Source of the DNA: an uncultured Alphaproteobacteria bacterium
GTDB lineage: Bacteria > Pseudomonadota > Alphaproteobacteria > Methylaequorales > Methylaequoraceae
Length of the DNA stretch: 64,000 nucleotides
Assembly: GCA_902547955.1 (NCBI GenBank)
Contig: CACCPY010000006.1
Coordinates: forward strand, 1-64,000
Reading direction: 5' to 3'
Position numbers and translations under genes: made by a program
Shown: positions 6,575 to 15,342 of the stretch, piece by piece
Numbering within the stretch: position 1 is the stretch's first letter
Layout of the letters: each line of letters opens with the position of its first letter
The notes under the pieces: model-generated
Told to the model about the DNA's origin: nothing
Database searches by the model: none
What the model saw: the letters and a program-made list of their open reading frames with translations, nothing else

Positions 6575-7002
6575 ACAAAAATCCATAATGATCCAAATAT
6601 AAGAATATCTATTAAAATCACTTTTGTAAAACTACTCATAAACCAACTCACTACTTATTATTTCACCTAACTTACTTTTATTCTTTTCTAAATGTCTATT
6701 ATGTTTCTTTATTAACTCAAACACTAAACTTGGAGAAAACCTTTTTCCTCTATAACTCAGTATATTAATCTGATTAAAATATTGACTTATCATTTTATAA
6801 GTATGACCACATTTTCTTAAGAAGATAATCTTATCGATTAACTTTTTTTGGTATTCAGAGTATGGATACGGGTTAAGTTTTATGTTTGATATCCTATAGT
6901 GAATTTTGAGAGTAAGTTTTGTGATGTTTTTATTTTTATACAGACAATTGAAACTCATTCCACAGTAACAGATTTAGCAAGATTTCTTGGCTGATCGACA
7001 TC
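6571..7002 (-). repeat. Right copy of the glmS-3'-end plus HTH duplication
   Basis: Direct repeat of 4634-5070, here with the intact HTH gene and joined to the complete glmS. The unit runs from the last 15 or 16 codons of glmS through the HTH gene and a 57-base spacer to the ATG of the first cargo gene. Conservation of the protein sequence is higher than that of silent positions, so the HTH protein appears to have been under selection in both copies until the left one lost frame. Confidence 0.8.
6632..6958 (-). CDS. Small HTH protein resembling the recombinase DNA-binding domain
   Basis: The 108-residue basic protein contains IIFLRKCGHTYKMISQYFNQ, then a segment with SYRGKRFSPSLVFELIKK. The spacing fits the helix-turn-helix seen at the end of serine-recombinase domains (repeat of L..G.sy..Ia..LN...gi...rG..w....v). 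No catalytic resolvase domain is present. The start ATG overlaps the glmS stop (ATGA), so it is translated from the glmS message. A second, frameshifted copy lies at 4695-5020, again behind a glmS end. I infer a DNA-binding role linked to the island; recombination, excision control or plain regulation are all possible. Confidence 0.6.
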   Translation of the reverse strand: MSFNCLYKNKNITKLTLKIHYRISNIKLNPYPYSEYQKKLIDKIIFLRKCGHTYKMISQYFNQINILSYRGKRFSPSLVFELIKKHNRHLEKNKSKLGEIISSELVYE

Positions 7003-8778
7003 CGTACCTTTTTTTACAGCAACAAAATATGCTATTAATTGAACTGGGATTGAATACAAAATAGGTTGAACAAACTCATTCACATTTGGGAGTACAATTT
7101 TCTTAACAGTAATATCGTCGGTGTGCTTTTCACCGTTTTTATCTGTTATTAATAATATTTTGCCACCCCTAGCCATAATTTCTTGCATATTTGAAATATT
7201 CTTTTCAAATAAAAAATCCTTAGGCGAAATAATTATCACTGGCACTTTATCGTCTACAAGAGCAATTGGACCATGTTTCATTTCACCAGATGCATAACCT
7301 TCAGCATGTATATATGAAATTTCTTTAAGTTTAAGAGCACCTTCCATAGCAATTGGAAATGAAGAGCCTCTTCCCAAAAAAAGTGCACTTTTAGCATTTA
7401 CAATACTATTAGTTTTGCCTTTAATTATTTCACTCATATCTAAAACATTAAGAATACTTGACGGGAGTTCCAATAAACTTTCAGTCAAAATTATTTCCTG
7501 TGATTTTGATAAAATCTTTCTCTGTCTGGATATAACTAGACACAACGAAGCAAGGACACATAACTGAGCTGAGAAGGCTTTTGTAGATGCAACACCAATT
7601 TCAGGCCCTGCAGCAATTGAAAGTACAAAATCAGATTCTCTGGCTATGCTACTTTCAATTACATTAACAAGACTTAAAACTTTACACTTATTTTTTTTTA
7701 CAAACTTAAGAGCAGCTAAAGTATCTGCTGTTTCACCAGATTGTGAAATAAAAATTACTAACGTTTCTTTAGGATTATCTACGAAAGACTTATACCTATA
7801 TTCAGAAGCAAGATAAGCAGTTGCATTTATTTTTGCATACTTCTCAATCCAATAAGTTGCCACCTGACATGCATAATATGAAGTACCGCAAGCTATCAAA
7901 TTGATTTTTTTTATTTTTTTCCAATTAATTTTTAAATCTGGAATATTAATTTTTTTATTTATTGGATCTAAAAACCTGCTTAACGAGTCACCTATTATAT
8001 GAGGTTGTTCATATATTTCCTTTTGCATAAAATGATTGAAATTTCCTTTATCCAAATTTTTACTTGAATGGCTTGAAAGTGTAATTTTTCTTTTAACTTT
8101 TTTAAAGTTTTCATTAAAAATTTGATATGAATTTGCTTTTATAAAAACACTGTCTCCTTCTTCTAAAAAAATAATCTTTTTAGTAAACGGTGCTAAAGCA
8201 ACAGAATCTGATCCAATAAATGTAGAATTATCTGAAATACCAAGTGCTAAAGGACTTCCTTTTCGTGACCCAGCCAGTAAATTTAAGTTTTTGAAAATGA
8301 TTGCTATAGCAAATGCTCCTTCAAGTTGTCTTAGCATTTTTTTTATTGCAATATTAGGCTCTTCTTTTTTTAACTCATAATCAAGAAGATGTGCGATAAC
8401 CTCACTATCAGTTTCAGAGTTAAATTGATACCCAAGTTTTACAAGTTTTTTTTTTAACAGTGTATAATTCTCGATAATTCCGTTGTGAACTATTGATACA
8501 TTTTTTGATGAATGAGGATGTGCATTTGTAGTTGAAGGAACTCCGTGCGTTGCCCATCTTGTATGACCGATTCCAATCTGACCATCAAAACAGCTGTTTT
8601 TTAATTTAATTTTCAATTTTTCGAGTTTACCTTTTGCTCTTAGAGTATGAATTTTTTTATTTTGATCTAAAATTGAAATTCCAGAAGAATCATAACCCCT
8701 GTACTCTAACTTTGATAGACCGTCTAAAATTGATTTTACAACAAGACTATTAGAATAAACTCCAAAAATTCCGCACAT
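6955..8778 (-). CDS. glmS: Glutamine--fructose-6-phosphate aminotransferase (isomerizing)
   Basis: GlmS makes glucosamine-6-phosphate from fructose-6-phosphate and glutamine, the first step to UDP-GlcNAc. The 607-residue protein starts MCGIFGVYS, with Cys2 as the N-terminal nucleophile. It has a class II glutaminase domain (residues 1-220; GHTRWATHG, HNGIIENY) and two SIS domains (CGTSYYAC, SQSGETADT, LGRGSSFPIAMEGALKLKE). It ends in the invariant DQPRNLAKSVTVE. It follows glmU with a one-base TAATG overlap. Its 3' end is duplicated at 5017-5070 and flanks an island of small secreted genes. Confidence 0.97.
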   Translation of the reverse strand: MCGIFGVYSNSLVVKSILDGLSKLEYRGYDSSGISILDQNKKIHTLRAKGKLEKLKIKLKNSCFDGQIGIGHTRWATHGVPSTTNAHPHSSKNVSIVHNGIIENYTLLKKKLVKLGYQFNSETDSEVIAHLLDYELKKEEPNIAIKKMLRQLEGAFAIAIIFKNLNLLAGSRKGSPLALGISDNSTFIGSDSVALAPFTKKIIFLEEGDSVFIKANSYQIFNENFKKVKRKITLSSHSSKNLDKGNFNHFMQKEIYEQPHIIGDSLSRFLDPINKKINIPDLKINWKKIKKINLIACGTSYYACQVATYWIEKYAKINATAYLASEYRYKSFVDNPKETLVIFISQSGETADTLAALKFVKKNKCKVLSLVNVIESSIARESDFVLSIAAGPEIGVASTKAFSAQLCVLASLCLVISRQRKILSKSQEIILTESLLELPSSILNVLDMSEIIKGKTNSIVNAKSALFLGRGSSFPIAMEGALKLKEISYIHAEGYASGEMKHGPIALVDDKVPVIIISPKDFLFEKNISNMQEIMARGGKILLITDKNGEKHTDDITVKKIVLPNVNEFVQPILYSIPVQLIAYFVAVKKGTDVDQPRNLAKSVTVE

Positions 8779-10088
8779 TACTTTTTATTACTTTTTTTTA
8801 TTAATTCTGATTTTCTATAGACTGTTGTCCCTTTTGGTATATTTTTGTCGATAACCGTGCTGGCTCCAATAATAGAATTTTGTGAAATTTTTATTGGAGC
8901 AATAAGAGATGTATTAGAACCAATAAAACAATTTTCCCCAATAAATGTTTTATTTTTCCTAAACCCGTCATAATTACAAGTAATCATGCCAGCTCCAATA
9001 TTAGTATTTTTTCCTATGTCAGCGTCACCAATGTAAGAAAGATGAGAAACCTTAACATTAGATTTTAAATTTGATTTTTTTATTTCAACAAAATTTCCAA
9101 CTTTCACCTCCTTTTCGATTTTTGTTTTATCTCTTAGCCTGGCAAATGGACCAATCGATGCTTGATTTTTAACAATAGTATTTTCCAAATGACAAAAACT
9201 TTTTATTTCAACATCGTCTCCAATTTGGACATTAACACCAAAATGGACATTTGGATGAATTACTACATCTTTTCCTATTTTTGTATCACTACTAAAAAAG
9301 ACTGAATTCGGATCAATCAATGTAACACCTTGTTTTAAAAACTTTTTTCTTACAATTTTTTGAAATTGATTTTCTACCAGAGCCAGATCACTTTTATTAT
9401 TTACACCCAAAAACTCATAATATGGAAATTCTAAATGTGAAACTTTGTAACCTTCATTATTAAGAATCTCAGCAATATCTGTCAGAAAAAATTCTTTTTT
9501 TTTATTTTCGTTTTTTATTTTTTTTAATTTTTCAATCAAGTATTTAGTTTTTATAAGCATAATTCCTGTGTTACACAAATTATCTGCTTGCTGATTATTT
9601 TTTAGTTCCGATTTTTCAATAATTTTTTCTACACAATCTTTTTTTGTTATTAATCGACCATAAGAATGGTCAGTGTTTGGTGGAGTCATTGATAAAATGC
9701 AAAGATCAGAATTAATTTTTTTAAACTTTTCAAGAGATTTTTTTAAAGAAATATGTGAAATTAATGGAGTATCACCGTATAAAATTATTGATATATCAGA
9801 GCTTTTAAAAGATTTTTCGCTCAATGCACATTTAACAGCATCTGCTGTTCCAAGTTGTTTTGTCTGTGTGGCAAATTTAACATTATTGTATCTATCTTTT
9901 ATTATTTTTTTGTGAGATTCAAGTTCATTGGAAACAACCATTGAAATCATTTTGGGCTTTAGTGAAGCACTTACATTGAGAACATGAAAAATCATTGGAA
10001 GGTTTCCAACTTTATGAAAAACTTTAGGAATTTTTGAATTCATCCTTGAGCCTTTTCCAGCTGCTAATATTATTATCGAAAATGACAT
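8778..10088 (-). CDS. glmU: Bifunctional GlcN-1-P acetyltransferase / UDP-GlcNAc pyrophosphorylase
   Basis: GlmU acetylates glucosamine-1-phosphate and then couples it to UTP, yielding UDP-GlcNAc for peptidoglycan and lipopolysaccharide. The N-terminal domain (about residues 1-225) opens with the nucleotidyltransferase motif LAAGKGSRM and has YGDTPLI. The C-terminal half is a left-handed beta helix of hexapeptide repeats (IGKDVVIHPNVHFG, ISYIGDADIGKNTNIGAG-like run) ending near IIGASTVI. At 436 residues it is near full family length. It is cotranscribed with glmS and divergent from gph at 10152. Confidence 0.97.
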   Translation of the reverse strand: MSFSIIILAAGKGSRMNSKIPKVFHKVGNLPMIFHVLNVSASLKPKMISMVVSNELESHKKIIKDRYNNVKFATQTKQLGTADAVKCALSEKSFKSSDISIILYGDTPLISHISLKKSLEKFKKINSDLCILSMTPPNTDHSYGRLITKKDCVEKIIEKSELKNNQQADNLCNTGIMLIKTKYLIEKLKKIKNENKKKEFFLTDIAEILNNEGYKVSHLEFPYYEFLGVNNKSDLALVENQFQKIVRKKFLKQGVTLIDPNSVFFSSDTKIGKDVVIHPNVHFGVNVQIGDDVEIKSFCHLENTIVKNQASIGPFARLRDKTKIEKEVKVGNFVEIKKSNLKSNVKVSHLSYIGDADIGKNTNIGAGMITCNYDGFRKNKTFIGENCFIGSNTSLIAPIKISQNSIIGASTVIDKNIPKGTTVYRKSELIKKSNKK

Positions 10089-10151
10089 TATATAAAATTT
10101 GATCTAGTATTAAAAATCATACTAACTTTTCTAACAGAGATTAATTGAATA

Positions 10152-10808
10152 ATGAATAAAAATTTTAAATGTGTTGTATTTGATTTAGATGGAACTTTGA
10201 TTGATAGCGGCCCAGATCTTCTTGATTCATTAAATTTTGTTTTAAAAAAAAATAATCTCAAAGCAATTAGTGGTGATGTCATAGGGAACCTTGTTGGGGG
10301 AGGAGCAGAGGCCATGATAAGAAGAGGTTATGCTTTTTTAGGTGAAAAATTAGATAATAAAATAATCCCTAAATTAATAAAGACTTTTCTTCAATATTAT
10401 CAAATAAACTGTACTAAAAAAACAAAACTATATCCAAACGTTTTGAAAATTCTTATTTTATTGAAAAGAAAGAATATAAAAGTCTGCATATGTACCAATA
10501 AAAAACAATACCTAGCAGAAAAAATTATTCAAAATATGGGTTTAAATAAGTATTTTGATTTAATTGTCGGATCTCACAATTCCATGAAATTAAAACCTCA
10601 CCCAGATATGCTTAATAAATGTGTTGACAGTCTTAACGTACAATATAACGAGACAATATTTATAGGAGATAGTTTGAATGATATCGTACCGGCAAATGAA
10701 CTAGGAATAGTTTCTGTCTTCGTAACCTATGGGTATGGGAAAATGAATACATCAGTTAATGCTAATATAGAAATCTCAGACATTATGGATCTAAAAAGTT
10801 ACTTTTAA
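10152..10808 (+). CDS. gph: Phosphoglycolate phosphatase-like HAD hydrolase
   Basis: HAD motifs appear in order. Motif I is VVFDLDGTLIDSGPDL (catalytic Asp pair). Motif II is CTNKK. A PHPDML lysine/proline segment precedes motif IV, FIGDSLNDIVPA. The length (218 residues) and the SGPDL and GGGAEAMIRRG cap segments fit Gph, which dephosphorylates 2-phosphoglycolate. Other small sugar phosphates remain possible because HAD specificity is hard to call. It is divergent from glmU with about 60 bases for both promoters. Confidence 0.85.
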   Translation: MNKNFKCVVFDLDGTLIDSGPDLLDSLNFVLKKNNLKAISGDVIGNLVGGGAEAMIRRGYAFLGEKLDNKIIPKLIKTFLQYYQINCTKKTKLYPNVLKILILLKRKNIKVCICTNKKQYLAEKIIQNMGLNKYFDLIVGSHNSMKLKPHPDMLNKCVDSLNVQYNETIFIGDSLNDIVPANELGIVSVFVTYGYGKMNTSVNANIEISDIMDLKSYF

Positions 10809-10930
10809 ATTTTAATTCTTTCTGTGAAAAAAAGATTTATTTCATTTAATACTTGATAGATTGTTAATAGAGCAACGAGCAAAGCTAAAAAAGCTATCAG
10901 ATACATCAGCTTATGAAACTTAGGGTCCAT
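10805..10930 (-). CDS. Small single-pass membrane protein (41 aa)
   Basis: A 41-residue frame (MDPKFHKLMYLIAFLALLVA and on) contains one strong transmembrane helix (about residues 9-29) followed by a polar tail. It overlaps the gph stop by three bases in the convergent direction. There is no clear ribosome binding site, but the composition is typical of real short membrane proteins and the stretch holds no other gene. The gap from 10931 to 11064 contains only AT-rich sequence, including TTGATCAATATA near 11005, and no gene that I can see. Confidence 0.4.
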   Translation of the reverse strand: MDPKFHKLMYLIAFLALLVALLTIYQVLNEINLFFTERIKI

Positions 10931-11064
10931 TTGATAATTATATAAAAAAAAAAGAATGAGTTCTAATATTCATTAATTCAATAAATATAATTTTTATAAT
11001 AAATTTGATCAATATATAGTTTTTAATTACTTTATTTCTAAACTTAAATAATAAAGGAGAAAAT

Positions 11065-11277
11065 ATGAAAATTTTTACATTATTAACATCATTGTTACTT
11101 TTCTTAATAAGTACTAGTCATGTTATGGCTAACACAAAACAACAAGCTGCTCAAAAAAAGTTGCAATCATATGGATGTAAATTAATTCAGGATGCTCAAG
11201 GAAAATCTTCTTATCAATGTAAACCAGATGCACCAAAATCATTAATTAAATATTACAGTCAAATAGTTCAAAAATAG
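11065..11277 (+). CDS. Small secreted protein (70 aa)
   Basis: A strong AAGGAG lies nine bases before the ATG. The product has a signal peptide (residues 1-22, ending HVMA, cleavage before NTKQQ). The mature peptide is about 48 residues with two cysteines (GCKLIQ and YQCKPD), probably a disulfide. It is followed by a strong terminator, so it is a monocistronic and likely well-expressed envelope gene. I do not recognise the family. Confidence 0.65.
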   Translation: MKIFTLLTSLLLFLISTSHVMANTKQQAAQKKLQSYGCKLIQDAQGKSSYQCKPDAPKSLIKYYSQIVQK

Positions 11278-11322
11278 ATCTTAAAAATTTTAAAAGCATT
11301 TATTAGAAATATTTATTACACA

Positions 11323-11366
11323 AAACTTTAAGGCCTTGAATTCAGGGCTTTAAAGTTTTTCTATTT
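11323..11366 (+). terminator. Rho-independent terminator
   Basis: A long stem pairs AAACTTTAAGGCC with the complementary GGGCTTTAAAGTTT (one or two G-U pairs) around a TTGAATTCA loop and is followed by TTTTTCTATTTTTT. It ends the transcript of the 70-residue secreted protein. Confidence 0.8.
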
Positions 11367-11384
11367 TTTCATATATTATGAAAA

Positions 11385-12248
11385 ATGAGTAATATTTTAA
11401 AAGAGTCAGTATATTCAATTAATAAAGCAGTAAAATTTTTAAAAACAAATAAATTAGTATCACTTAAAACTGAAACTGTTTATGGTTTGGCATGCGATCC
11501 AAGTTCAATTCATTCTATTAAAAAATTATATAATATAAAAAATCGACCCTTAGTAAATCCTTTGATAATTCATATTTCCTCAATAAATATGTTAAAATCA
11601 ATTTGTAAAATAAATGGTTTAACTGAAAAAATTATCAATCACTTTTGGCCAGGTCCATTAACAATTATTTTACCAAGAAAAAATAATAAAAATATTCTCG
11701 ATTTTGCAGTTTCAGGTTTGAATACAATTGCTGTAAGAATGCCAAGATCGAAGGTTTTTTTGAAAGTTTTAAATAAATTTGGAAAGCCAATTGCTGCACC
11801 TAGTGCAAATAAAAGTGGATATATTTCTTCAACCAAAGCTAGTCATGTATTCGAATCATTTAAGAAAGAAATTGACTTAATAATTGATTCAGGACAATCT
11901 GATTTTGGTTTAGAATCAACTATAATTGATTTATCTTCCGATAAAATTATTTTGAGAAGACCAGGGGTAATTGATACTGAAGTGATAGAAACAGTTATTG
12001 AAAAGAAAATCTATGAGTCAGTCAAAAATACTAAAAACCCAAATTCTCCAGGCCAATTTTTTAAACATTACTCTCCTAGAACACCAATAAAATTAAATGT
12101 AAAATTTCCCAAAAATGGTGATGCTTTTCTTGGGTTTGGTAAAAATAACTTTCAACACGAGCCTTCACTTAATCTATCAAAAAAGGGAGATTTAAATGAA
12201 GCCGCTTTTAATTTGTTTAATTTTTTAAGAAAACTGGATAAATTATAA
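11385..12248 (+). CDS. TsaC/Sua5 threonylcarbamoyl-AMP synthase, C-terminal tail frameshifted
   Basis: The N-terminal YrdC/Sua5 domain (residues 1-210) has KTETVYGLACD, KNRPLVNPLIIH, WPGPLTI, VRMPR and APSANKSG. It makes threonylcarbamoyl-AMP for the t6A37 modification of ANN-decoding tRNAs. NSPGQFFKHYSPRTP starts the Sua5 C-terminal domain. The frame stops at 12248 after LDKL, but another frame continues ISIYPIPNIGIGKAINERL and RAQAK up to TGA 12332-12334, as in full-length Sua5. One base appears to be missing between about 12237 and 12247. The restored stop would overlap the next start codon (ATGA). The enzymatic core is intact, so a slightly shortened protein may still work. Confidence 0.88.
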   Translation: MSNILKESVYSINKAVKFLKTNKLVSLKTETVYGLACDPSSIHSIKKLYNIKNRPLVNPLIIHISSINMLKSICKINGLTEKIINHFWPGPLTIILPRKNNKNILDFAVSGLNTIAVRMPRSKVFLKVLNKFGKPIAAPSANKSGYISSTKASHVFESFKKEIDLIIDSGQSDFGLESTIIDLSSDKIILRRPGVIDTEVIETVIEKKIYESVKNTKNPNSPGQFFKHYSPRTPIKLNVKFPKNGDAFLGFGKNNFQHEPSLNLSKKGDLNEAAFNLFNFLRKLDKL

Positions 12249-12331
12249 AAAAAAAAAATATCTATTTATCCGATACCAAATATAGGCATTGGCAAAGCAA
12301 TTAACGAAAGACTGCTGAGGGCACAAGCTAA

Positions 12332-13726
12332 ATGACTAATAAATATAATTCTCTTCTAAAAACACTTAAAAAGACTGAATACAGCTTAGATAAAAGTATT
12401 GTAAATAACCATTGTGTTGATTGGAGGGGCAATTACAGAGGATCATCAGAAATAATTTTTTTCCCAAAATCATTAACTTCAATCCAGAAAATAGTAAAAT
12501 TTTGTTTTAAAAAAAATATTCCAATCGTCCCACAAGGCGGTAATACAGGCCTTGTTGGTGGATCAGTTCCTAGATTTAACAAAGGGGAGATAATCATAAA
12601 TCTGTGCAAGTTAAATAATATTAGAGAAATAGATATCGTTAGCAATACAATAACTGTAGAGAGTGGATGTATATTACAAAACGTAAATGATAGACTGGAA
12701 CCTCATAACCTTCAGATGCCTATCTCTCTTGGCTCAAAAGGAAGTTGTCAAATAGGAGGAAATATTGCCACTAATGCGGGTGGTTTAAATGTTATAAAAT
12801 TTGGCTCTATCAGAAATAACATTCTAGGAATCGAAGCTATACTTCCAAACGGAGAATTTTATGATGATTTAAAAACAGTAAAAAAAAATAATACAGGATT
12901 TGATATTAAACAATTATTAATAGGATCCGAAGGAACACTGGGTATAATCACAGCAGCAACTTTTCAAATTCATAAAAAAACTAATGATAGAGTTGTCATA
13001 ATAATTTGCTTAAAAAGCTTTAATCATGTTTTAAACATATACCAAAAATTTATTAGTAGTTTTGGTGAATTTATTACTGCTTTTGAGCTAATGAATGAAT
13101 TTTCAATGAACTTGGCTCAAAAGTTAATCGGATCTATGAAGCTTCCATTTACTGGAAATTACTACTGTTTAGTAGAATTAACAAATTTCATTGACATAGA
13201 AAATTTTAGCAATTTCATTTACTCAAAATTTGAAAAATTACAAATCGATAACATGCAATTAATTGTAGCTAAATCAGAGAATGAAAATAAAAATTTTTGG
13301 CAGATTAGAGAAGAGATACCGTTGGCTGAAAAATTGTTGGAAAATGTCATACAGCATGACGTATCTTTACCTTTAAATAATATCGAAAATTTTATATTTG
13401 AAAGTTCCAAAGCTCTTAAAAAGTTTAATCCGAATATATCTATAATTAACTTCGGACACCTTGGTGACAACAACCTTCATTTTAATGTTTGTATTGATGA
13501 TAAGCTTAACAAAAAAAATTATAGTAATTTTAAAAAAAAGGTTAATGAAATTATTTTTTCTTTTGTAAATAAATTTAACGGTTCAATAAGTGCTGAACAT
13601 GGTATTGGACAACTTAGAAAGGATGAATTAAAAAGATATAAAAGTGCTGAGGAAATAAAAAGAATGAAAAAAATAAAAAAAATTTTTGACCCAAAAAATA
13701 TTATGAATCCTGGCAAGGTTATTTAG
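12332..13726 (+). CDS. FAD-linked oxidase of the GlcD / D-2-hydroxyglutarate dehydrogenase type
   Basis: The 464-residue protein has an FAD_binding_4 domain (about residues 35-215), with PQGGNTGLVGGSV, GGNIATNAGGLNVIKFGS and GSEGTLGIIT. A FAD-oxidase C-terminal domain ends SAEHGIGQLRKDEL and DPKNIMNPGKVI. The family oxidises D-2-hydroxyacids (D-lactate, glycolate, D-2-hydroxyglutarate), and HLGDNNLHFNV supplies the metal-binding histidines of this subgroup. The exact substrate is not determined. It starts at the ATGA shared with the restored Sua5 stop, so it was cotranscribed with that gene. Confidence 0.87.
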   Translation: MTNKYNSLLKTLKKTEYSLDKSIVNNHCVDWRGNYRGSSEIIFFPKSLTSIQKIVKFCFKKNIPIVPQGGNTGLVGGSVPRFNKGEIIINLCKLNNIREIDIVSNTITVESGCILQNVNDRLEPHNLQMPISLGSKGSCQIGGNIATNAGGLNVIKFGSIRNNILGIEAILPNGEFYDDLKTVKKNNTGFDIKQLLIGSEGTLGIITAATFQIHKKTNDRVVIIICLKSFNHVLNIYQKFISSFGEFITAFELMNEFSMNLAQKLIGSMKLPFTGNYYCLVELTNFIDIENFSNFIYSKFEKLQIDNMQLIVAKSENENKNFWQIREEIPLAEKLLENVIQHDVSLPLNNIENFIFESSKALKKFNPNISIINFGHLGDNNLHFNVCIDDKLNKKNYSNFKKKVNEIIFSFVNKFNGSISAEHGIGQLRKDELKRYKSAEEIKRMKKIKKIFDPKNIMNPGKVI

Positions 13727-14631
13727 TCTAAAAATGGTTCATAAATTTTATTTGCCTGTCTACAAATCTTTAAAACTTTTATATTAATTCTCAGAAGACC
13801 TATAACATATAAAATAAAGTACTTTAGATAAAGTCTTCTTATCTTATTATTTCTGGCAAACCTCCATGCTCTTGCAGTTAACCTTCTTTGAGCGTATAAT
13901 TTAATTTTAGTTGGTAAATCTTTATTTTCTTTTATAAACAACTCTAAAGCTTTTGATACCCTGAATATTTGGTTATTTTTTTTCTCAGATATTTGCCCTG
14001 GGGCACTGAATGGTAAAATTGCAATTGGATAATTTAAACGAACGAATGAACCAACTTTTGCAAGTTTGAGAGTTAAAGAATATTCCTGACTAAATTTTAT
14101 TCTTTCATCACAACCTCCAACACTTTTACAAATACATGTTTTCACTAAAAATTGACTGGGATTAAACATTGAATTTCTCATTGCAAGTTTAATTGGGTTA
14201 TTAATTATTTCAACGTCACGGGTGTTAATTGTTTCATTTAAATTTACATTTTTAATATTTTCAACTTTTCTTTGAAGACCATAAACTAGAACACAGTCAG
14301 AATTTTTCTCCAAAATATCAATTAATAATTTTGTAGAATTACTAAGAATTACATCGTCTGCATCTAAAAATTTAATATATTTCATCTTTGCCATTCTAAT
14401 TCCTTGATTGGTTGCATTGGCAGAACCTTTATTCACTTGTTTAAAAATTTTACAGTTTTTTAAACCTTTGGTTTCCTTTTCAAGAATTTTATAAGATTGG
14501 TCTGTAGAACCATCGTCAATAAAAATATATTCTTTTTGAAATTCACCTTTTTGACTTTTTAATGAATTTATAACTGGTATTAAAAATTTTGATTTATTAT
14601 AGACTGTTACAACAAAGGAAACCGATGACAT
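13723..14631 (-). CDS. Family 2 glycosyltransferase
   Basis: A GT-A fold N-terminal domain spans about residues 1-220: VSFVVTVYNKSKFL, YIFIDDGSTDQS and KFLDADDVIL, the DxD nucleotide-sugar/metal motif. The C-terminal third is basic (RRLTARAWRFARNNKIRRL). No transmembrane segments are obvious, so it is likely a peripheral membrane enzyme adding a sugar to a surface glycan. The acceptor and sugar are unknown. It precedes a lipoprotein gene by two bases upstream on the same strand; its stop overlaps that of the convergent oxidase. Confidence 0.85.
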   Translation of the reverse strand: MSSVSFVVTVYNKSKFLIPVINSLKSQKGEFQKEYIFIDDGSTDQSYKILEKETKGLKNCKIFKQVNKGSANATNQGIRMAKMKYIKFLDADDVILSNSTKLLIDILEKNSDCVLVYGLQRKVENIKNVNLNETINTRDVEIINNPIKLAMRNSMFNPSQFLVKTCICKSVGGCDERIKFSQEYSLTLKLAKVGSFVRLNYPIAILPFSAPGQISEKKNNQIFRVSKALELFIKENKDLPTKIKLYAQRRLTARAWRFARNNKIRRLYLKYFILYVIGLLRINIKVLKICRQANKIYEPFLD

Positions 14632-14633
14632 AT

Positions 14634-15338
14634 TTAATTTTCAAAACTCAAAAGATGTTTTTCAAGGGTCATATTACCAAATGCAGATGCATTTGTTTTT
14701 TCTACTCTTTTTTGCTTTACTACACCTACTCCATCACAGATCCATTCGTAATTTACTATTTCAACATCAATTGGACCTGATCTTGTATCACCAATAAAAG
14801 TTGTATTTCCATTTCCTTCAATCATTAAACAAAACTTATAAGTTTTACCATTAAGTTTTAGATTGTTTAATTGTTTATTTACTTTGTAGCTCATCTCAAA
14901 CTGAGATCTTGGCTTAACATTTAAAAGTGGAGGTTGAAAACCTTTTAAAAGAAATAATTGTTCCTTGATAACCCATTGTTTTTGATTAAATTGCGAGTCG
15001 GGATATATAATTTTTTTTACTGGTTCAACCATCCCCTCACCAAAAGCTAAAATAACTGATGATCTAATTATTTGGTTTTTCTTTTTATTTACTTCGTAAG
15101 TATAATAACTTCCATCTGAATGTAATTTCGAAACTTGAATAATGTTATTTTTTCTCTCAGTGTTTATATTTGTAATCATCAGTCTTTTTTCATATTCTTT
15201 TCCAGTGTATGAAGAGTTTATTTTAATCGAATATAACCACTTAGCCCCATTTGAAAATGGGAAATAATCTCTGGAATCAATTTCACATGATGATAAAAAT
15301 GAAAGAATAGTAGGTAGTATTAATAATTTTATATTCAT
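14634..15338 (-). CDS. Lipoprotein of a two-member paralogous family
   Basis: A lipobox (LSFLSSC, Cys at about residue 18) marks it as lipid-anchored. The 234-residue protein shares YFPFSNGAKWLYSI near its N-terminus and a FCLMIEGNGNTTFIGDTRSG segment with the lipoprotein at 43251-43943 (YFPLDKIKSWTYAVEI; CIMIKGEGQTNFIGDSEIG). The two are clear paralogs. The mature part is beta-rich and ends in a V..KQKRVEKT strand. I know no function for the family. It lies between a glycosyltransferase gene and tRNA-Phe. Confidence 0.6.
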   Translation of the reverse strand: MNIKLLILPTILSFLSSCEIDSRDYFPFSNGAKWLYSIKINSSYTGKEYEKRLMITNINTERKNNIIQVSKLHSDGSYYTYEVNKKKNQIIRSSVILAFGEGMVEPVKKIIYPDSQFNQKQWVIKEQLFLLKGFQPPLLNVKPRSQFEMSYKVNKQLNNLKLNGKTYKFCLMIEGNGNTTFIGDTRSGPIDVEIVNYEWICDGVGVVKQKRVEKTNASAFGNMTLEKHLLSFEN

Positions 15339-15342
15339 AAAG

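Noticed and set aside
4634-7002. Tn7-type transposon
   Set aside because: No tnsA-E genes or terminal inverted repeats seen, and Tn7 insertion does not copy the glmS end; only the target site matches.
12241-12260. Transcriptional slippage on the A11 run as a rescue for the Sua5 frameshift
   Set aside because: The TAA stop is formed by the T and the first two A of the run, so adding or removing A cannot read through it.
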